From Alphaproteobacteria bacterium (GTDB taxonomy: Bacteria > Pseudomonadota > Alphaproteobacteria > RF32 > CAG-977): a DNA stretch of 10,067 nucleotides. The notes beneath the pieces are model-generated. The model saw only the letters and a program-made list of their open reading frames with translations. It did not search any database and was not told the origin of the DNA. The first letter of the stretch is position 1. Each line of letters opens with the position of its first letter. Made by a program: the position numbers and the translations under genes. Location: positions 1 through 10,067 of the forward strand of contig JAFVEJ010000073.1 of NCBI GenBank assembly GCA_017476085.1. The letters are read 5' to 3'. Shown here piece after piece: positions 7,742 through 10,067 of the stretch.

Positions 7742-8596
7742 ATGCGTGTTAAAGATCTTCTTGCCGAACTGGCAGAACGCTTTGAACAGGCGGGATTGGA
7801 CGAAGCGCGCGCGGACGCCAGAGCTTTGATCGCTTTCGGAATCAATAAAACGCCTGTTTTTTTAAGGATTAATCCCGATTTTGAAGTTGAAGCAGATCAG
7901 TTGGAAAAGATTCAATCTTTTGCCGAACGGCGGCTGAAACGCGAACCCGTTTCCAAAATCACGCAGACCCGCGGATTTTGGCGGCTGGATTTCAAAGTCA
8001 CGCGGGATGTCCTTGACCCGCGTCCCGATTCCGAAACGTTGATTGAGGAAACTTTAAAGGTTTTCAGAGATCGTTTTGCAACATTAACGATATTGGATTT
8101 GGGAACGGGATCCGGTTGTTTGGCTCAAGCTTTGTTGTGCGAATATGTCAACGCAAAAGCCGTCGGCTTGGATTCTTCGGAGCAGGCTTTGGCGATTGCG
8201 GCGGAAAATGCGACGTCAAACGGATTAAAAGATCGGTTTTCTGCGGTTTTGGCGGACTGGAACAATCCCGATTGGGAAAAAGGTTTAGGAACGTTTGATT
8301 TGATTATTGCCAATCCGCCGTATATTGCGGAAAAAGAAAGGGCGGTTCTGGCTCCGGAAGTTGTTAATTATGATCCGGCGCAAGCTTTGTTCGCCGGAGA
8401 AGACGGACTGGACGCTTATCGGAAGATTGCGCCCGTATTGCCTCGCCTGCTGAAAAAAAACGGCGTATTTATTGCAGAATTCGGCAAGGGACAGGAAGAA
8501 GATGTGCGCCGGATTATTTGCTCTGCCGGTTTGCGTTTCGGGGCTTTTGGTGTGGATTTGGGCGGAATTATACGCTGTTTGACAGCTTTTTGCTGA
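7742..8596 (+). CDS. prmC: Release factor glutamine N5-methyltransferase
   Basis: PrmC (HemK) uses S-adenosylmethionine to methylate the GGQ glutamine of RF1 and RF2, which raises termination efficiency. The 284-residue protein has the N-terminal helical domain (LAELAERFEQAGLDEARADA), the linker signature PVSKITQTRGFWRLDFKVT, then PRPDSETLIE. The SAM-binding loop DLGTGSG is at 119-125 and the substrate-binding NPPY at 191-194. The C-terminus ends DLGGIIRCLTAFC, where many homologues have DLAGRDRVV-like residues; this is a mild deviation, not a truncation. There is no convincing Shine-Dalgarno sequence before ATG 7742 and the gap to prfA is 2 bp, so expression probably depends on coupling to RF1 translation, which suits an enzyme whose substrate is RF1. 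Confidence 0.96.
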   Translation: MRVKDLLAELAERFEQAGLDEARADARALIAFGINKTPVFLRINPDFEVEADQLEKIQSFAERRLKREPVSKITQTRGFWRLDFKVTRDVLDPRPDSETLIEETLKVFRDRFATLTILDLGTGSGCLAQALLCEYVNAKAVGLDSSEQALAIAAENATSNGLKDRFSAVLADWNNPDWEKGLGTFDLIIANPPYIAEKERAVLAPEVVNYDPAQALFAGEDGLDAYRKIAPVLPRLLKKNGVFIAEFGKGQEEDVRRIICSAGLRFGAFGVDLGGIIRCLTAFC

Positions 8597-8612
8597 AAAA
8601 TGTAAAAAAAGA

Positions 8613-8641
8613 TTGAAAAATAATAAAGAGCTATGTAGTTT
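8613..8641 (+). promoter_or_regulatory. Weak candidate sigma-70 promoter for the DUF4167 gene
   Basis: TTGAAA (8613-8618) is followed after 17 bp by TAGTTT (8636-8641). The -35 is good and the -10 poor (3 of 6). It lies just after the prmC stop, in the first AT-rich gap downstream of the long operon, where an extra promoter would be reasonable. Read-through from prmC is equally possible. Confidence 0.3.
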
Positions 8642-8650
8642 AAGCAGAGA

Positions 8651-8689
8651 TAAAGGAAGCCTTTACCGTAAGTGACGGCGGCAGTTTTT
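8651..8689 (+). promoter_or_regulatory. Tandem small hairpins followed by a T run, between prmC and DUF4167
   Basis: A perfect 6-bp stem, TAAAGG with CCTTTA around an AAG loop (8651-8665), is directly followed by a second stem, CCGT with ACGG around AAGTG (8666-8678), and T5 at 8685-8689. The T run begins 6 nt after the second stem, so this is not a canonical intrinsic terminator. It could be a weak attenuator, a processing site in the mRNA, or chance. Confidence 0.35.
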
Positions 8690-8715
8690 AATTTCAACAA
8701 AGATGAGTATTTTCC

Positions 8716-9306
8716 ATGGGCATGAATCCTCGGGGACGTTCGCGCGGACGCAACCATAATAATTTTAACAATAACCGCCGGTTTAACAACGGCCCTAACC
8801 GCAATACGGTTTATGACAGCATCGGCCCGGCGGGGCGGCTGCGCGGAACGGCTTTTCAGCTGATGGAAAAGTATCTGTCCGCCGCTAAAGAACTGATGTC
8901 ATCCGATCGTGTCGCCGCCGAAAGCTGTCTGCAGCATGCGGATCACTATATGCGGATAAATGCTTTGGCCATAGCTGCAGAGGGAATGCGTTTTGCACCT
9001 CAGCCTCAGACAGAGCCGGAAACGGTTGAAAATGTTGAAGAGGCGGAAGATCAATCCGATGAAAGCAATCCGGTTGTCATATCTTTGCCGGAACCGGTTG
9101 CGGAAGAGAAAAAAGAGCCGAATTTGTCCGAAGTCGTTAAAATGGATTTGTCAGTTCCGGTTTCGGCCATTGCTGAAAATGAAGTGAAAACGCGCCGCGG
9201 CCGTCCTGCGGCAAAAAAAGAACCGCAGCCGAGTGAAGGAAATATTCCTGTTGTTGTTAAACGTCGCGGCCGTCCTTCCAAAAAAACGGTTGATGCAGAA
9301 GCGTAA
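8716..9306 (+). CDS. DUF4167 domain protein with two C-terminal AT-hook-like motifs
   Basis: A 196-residue, highly charged protein. Residues 1-30 are rich in Arg, Asn and Gly (for example RGRSRGRN), as in RNA- or DNA-binding tails. The DUF4167 core is about 35-82, with IGPAGRLRGTAFQLMEKYL and DRVAAESCLQHADHYMRI. An acidic, Pro/Glu-rich stretch (about 97-140) follows. The end holds two AT-hook-like motifs, R161-G-R-P164 and R184-G-R-P187, each within Arg/Lys-rich flanks. The family is of unknown function; its fixed place between prmC and clpB in Alphaproteobacteria suggests a housekeeping role. Nucleic-acid binding is inference from composition. ATG 8716 is taken as the start (GATGAG 8 nt upstream, weak); ATG 8722 is possible and would remove two residues. 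Confidence 0.88.
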   Translation: MGMNPRGRSRGRNHNNFNNNRRFNNGPNRNTVYDSIGPAGRLRGTAFQLMEKYLSAAKELMSSDRVAAESCLQHADHYMRINALAIAAEGMRFAPQPQTEPETVENVEEAEDQSDESNPVVISLPEPVAEEKKEPNLSEVVKMDLSVPVSAIAENEVKTRRGRPAAKKEPQPSEGNIPVVVKRRGRPSKKTVDAEA

Positions 9307-9337
9307 CGTTTTTATCGCTTAAAAAAATCGTTGTTTT
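9305..9337 (+). terminator. Weak terminator-like hairpin after the DUF4167 gene
   Basis: AACGTTTTT (9305-9313) can pair with AAAAA and CGTT (9323-9332) with one bulged T, around a 9-nt loop. It is followed by GTTTT. The stem has only two GC pairs, so it would be weak. Its position, starting at the stop codon and before the separate clpB promoter, is right for a terminator. Confidence 0.3.
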
Positions 9338-9346
9338 GATGAAAAG

Positions 9347-9365
9347 TCTTCTTGTCAAAAGAAGA
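9347..9365. repeat. Inverted repeat TCTTCTT-N5-AAGAAGA overlapping the clpB promoter -35
   Basis: Two perfect 7-bp arms (9347-9353 and 9359-9365) flank GTCAA. The left arm contains the first three bases of the CTTG -35 of the predicted heat-shock promoter. No T run follows on either strand, so it is not a terminator. A bound dimeric protein here would block the -35. It does not resemble CIRCE, the HrcA operator. Confidence 0.5.
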
Positions 9366-9379
9366 AGGCGAACCTATAT
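9351..9379 (+). promoter_or_regulatory. RpoH (sigma-32)-type heat-shock promoter of clpB
   Basis: CTTG (9351-9354), an 18-bp spacer and CCTATAT (9373-9379) fit the heat-shock promoter consensus described for Alphaproteobacteria (CTTG, 17-18 bp, CYTATNT). The expected transcription start is about 9385-9388, giving a leader of about 27 nt before the clpB ATG. clpB is a standard RpoH target, so gene context and sequence agree. The match was made by eye. Confidence 0.75.
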
Positions 9380-9412
9380 CAACAAGAGAATTTTTTTATA
9401 TAGAGGCGTAAA

Positions 9413-10067
9413 ATGAATATAGATAAATTCACAGAAAGAAGTCGGGGGTTTATTCAATCGGCTCAAGGCGTTGCGGAACGTAATGACAATCAATTTGTAA
9501 CGCCGGACAATTTATTAAAAGTATTATTGGACGACAATGAAGGAATGTGCGCCGAACTGATTAAAAAGGCCGGCGGCGATCCGAAAAAAGCAAAAAAAGA
9601 AACGGCGGAAGCTATCGATAAACAGCCGAAAGTGTCGGGCGACAGCGTCGAATGTTATCCTAATCAGCAATTCGGCAAGATTATGTCTCAGGCTGAAGAA
9701 ATCGCGCAAAAAGCCGGTGACGAATATGTTACGGTGGAACGCATGCTTTTGGCTATGCTGATTGTGCCGAATACGGAAGTTCATCGTATTTTGACCGATT
9801 GCGGTTTGACGGCGGTCGGTCTGAACAAAGCAATCGAAGATTTGCGCCAAGGCCGCAAAGCAACGACAGCCAATGCCGAAGGAAAATACAAAGCGCTGAA
9901 AAAATATACTTTGGACTATACGGCGCGGGCGCAGGAAGGAAAACTTGATCCCGTTATCGGTCGTGACGAAGAAATTCGACGGACAATTCAGGTTTTATCC
10001 CGTAGAACGAAAAACAACCCTGTTCTGATCGGCGAGCCGGGCGTCGGGAAAACGGCGGTGGTTGAAG
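9413..10067 (+). CDS. clpB: ClpB ATP-dependent disaggregase, 3' truncated by window edge
   Basis: The frame opens at ATG 9413 with AGAGG 6 nt upstream (9402-9406) and runs uninterrupted off the right edge; 218 codons are visible of the roughly 860 usual for ClpB. The protein begins [19 protein letters not shown], the classic ClpB N-terminus. The N-domain with its two Clp repeats spans about 1-150. It is followed by [21 protein letters not shown] and the first Walker A motif GEPGVGKT at 207-214 (K213). ClpB is a hexameric AAA+ chaperone that threads proteins out of aggregates together with DnaK. The M-domain, second AAA+ module and C-terminus lie outside the window. The RpoH-type promoter just upstream predicts heat induction independent of the operon before it. 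Confidence 0.97.
   Translation, partial: MNIDKFTERSRGFIQSAQGVAERNDNQFVTPDNLLKVLLDDNEGMCAELIKKAGGDPKKAKKETAEAIDKQPKVSGDSVECYPNQQFGKIMSQAEEIAQKAGDEYVTVERMLLAMLIVPNTEVHRILTDCGLTAVGLNKAIEDLRQGRKATTANAEGKYKALKKYTLDYTARAQEGKLDPVIGRDEEIRRTIQVLSRRTKNNPVLIGEPGVGKTAVVE

Larger units (their letters stand above)
1036..8596 (+). other. Predicted seven-gene transcription unit lysC to prmC
   Basis: Spacings are lysC to flavoprotein 3 bp, flavoprotein to rodZ 19 bp, rodZ to ispG 7 bp, ispG/hisS 4-bp overlap, hisS to prfA 1 bp and prfA to prmC 2 bp. No terminator-like hairpin with a T run is seen in these junctions. The genes join amino-acid supply, cell-shape control, isoprenoid synthesis and translation, all growth-linked. 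A single main promoter in 884-1035 is inferred; internal promoters inside coding sequence cannot be excluded. Confidence 0.75.

Noticed and set aside
9374..9403. CTATAT and ATATAG inverted repeat near the clpB ribosome binding site, as a possible RNA thermometer
   Set aside because: The left arm is the -10 element itself and would lie upstream of the predicted transcription start, so it would not be in the mRNA; the loop would be 18 nt and the stem all but one pair AT.
1..10067. CRISPR arrays, tRNA or rRNA genes, insertion sequences, integrases, toxin-antitoxin or phage-defence genes
   Set aside because: Apart from small gaps, the whole window is covered by recognisable housekeeping genes; no regularly spaced repeats, transposase motifs or terminal inverted repeats were seen. 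I found no support for an undescribed multigene system here.

Overview
The window looks like a piece of chromosomal core genome from an alphaproteobacterium. It has moderate GC (roughly 45-50% by eye), dense co-directional genes and no mobile DNA. The assignment rests on three things. The gene between prmC and clpB belongs to the DUF4167 family, which I know essentially from Alphaproteobacteria. The order prfA - prmC - DUF4167 - clpB is typical of that class. The clpB promoter has an alphaproteobacterial RpoH-type layout. A host-associated or uncultured Rhodospirillales-like lineage would fit the base composition, but that is inference.

Layout. Positions 1-536 hold the 3' part of comF; its start lies upstream of the window. 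A small mannose-6-phosphate-isomerase-type cupin gene (521-883, minus strand) converges on comF and overlaps it by 16 bp. An AT-rich divergent intergenic region (884-1035) follows. From 1036 to 8596, seven genes run on the plus strand with gaps of 19 bp or less or with overlaps: lysC, an NPD/FabK-like flavoprotein, rodZ, ispG, hisS, prfA and prmC. This is almost certainly one transcription unit. After a 119-bp gap with small hairpins comes a DUF4167 gene (8716-9306). After a further 106-bp gap with a convincing RpoH-like promoter comes clpB, cut by the window end.

How the genes relate. lysC opens the aspartate pathway (lysine, diaminopimelate, threonine, methionine). RodZ is a membrane scaffold of the MreB elongation machinery. 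IspG supplies isoprenoid precursors, including those for the undecaprenyl carrier of wall synthesis. HisS, RF1 (prfA) and PrmC serve translation, and PrmC methylates the GGQ glutamine of RF1 encoded next to it. rodZ-ispG-hisS is the same order as in E. coli. ClpB is the heat-shock disaggregase, and its separate promoter lets it respond to stress independently of the housekeeping operon.

Novelty. I found no hidden multigene system, CRISPR array, tRNA, rRNA, insertion sequence or prophage. The items worth a second look are the heat-shock promoter with an inverted repeat on its -35, repeated motifs and mutually exclusive inverted repeats upstream of lysC, the AT-hook-bearing DUF4167 protein, and the uncertain identity (FabK-like or nitronate monooxygenase) of the flavoprotein.
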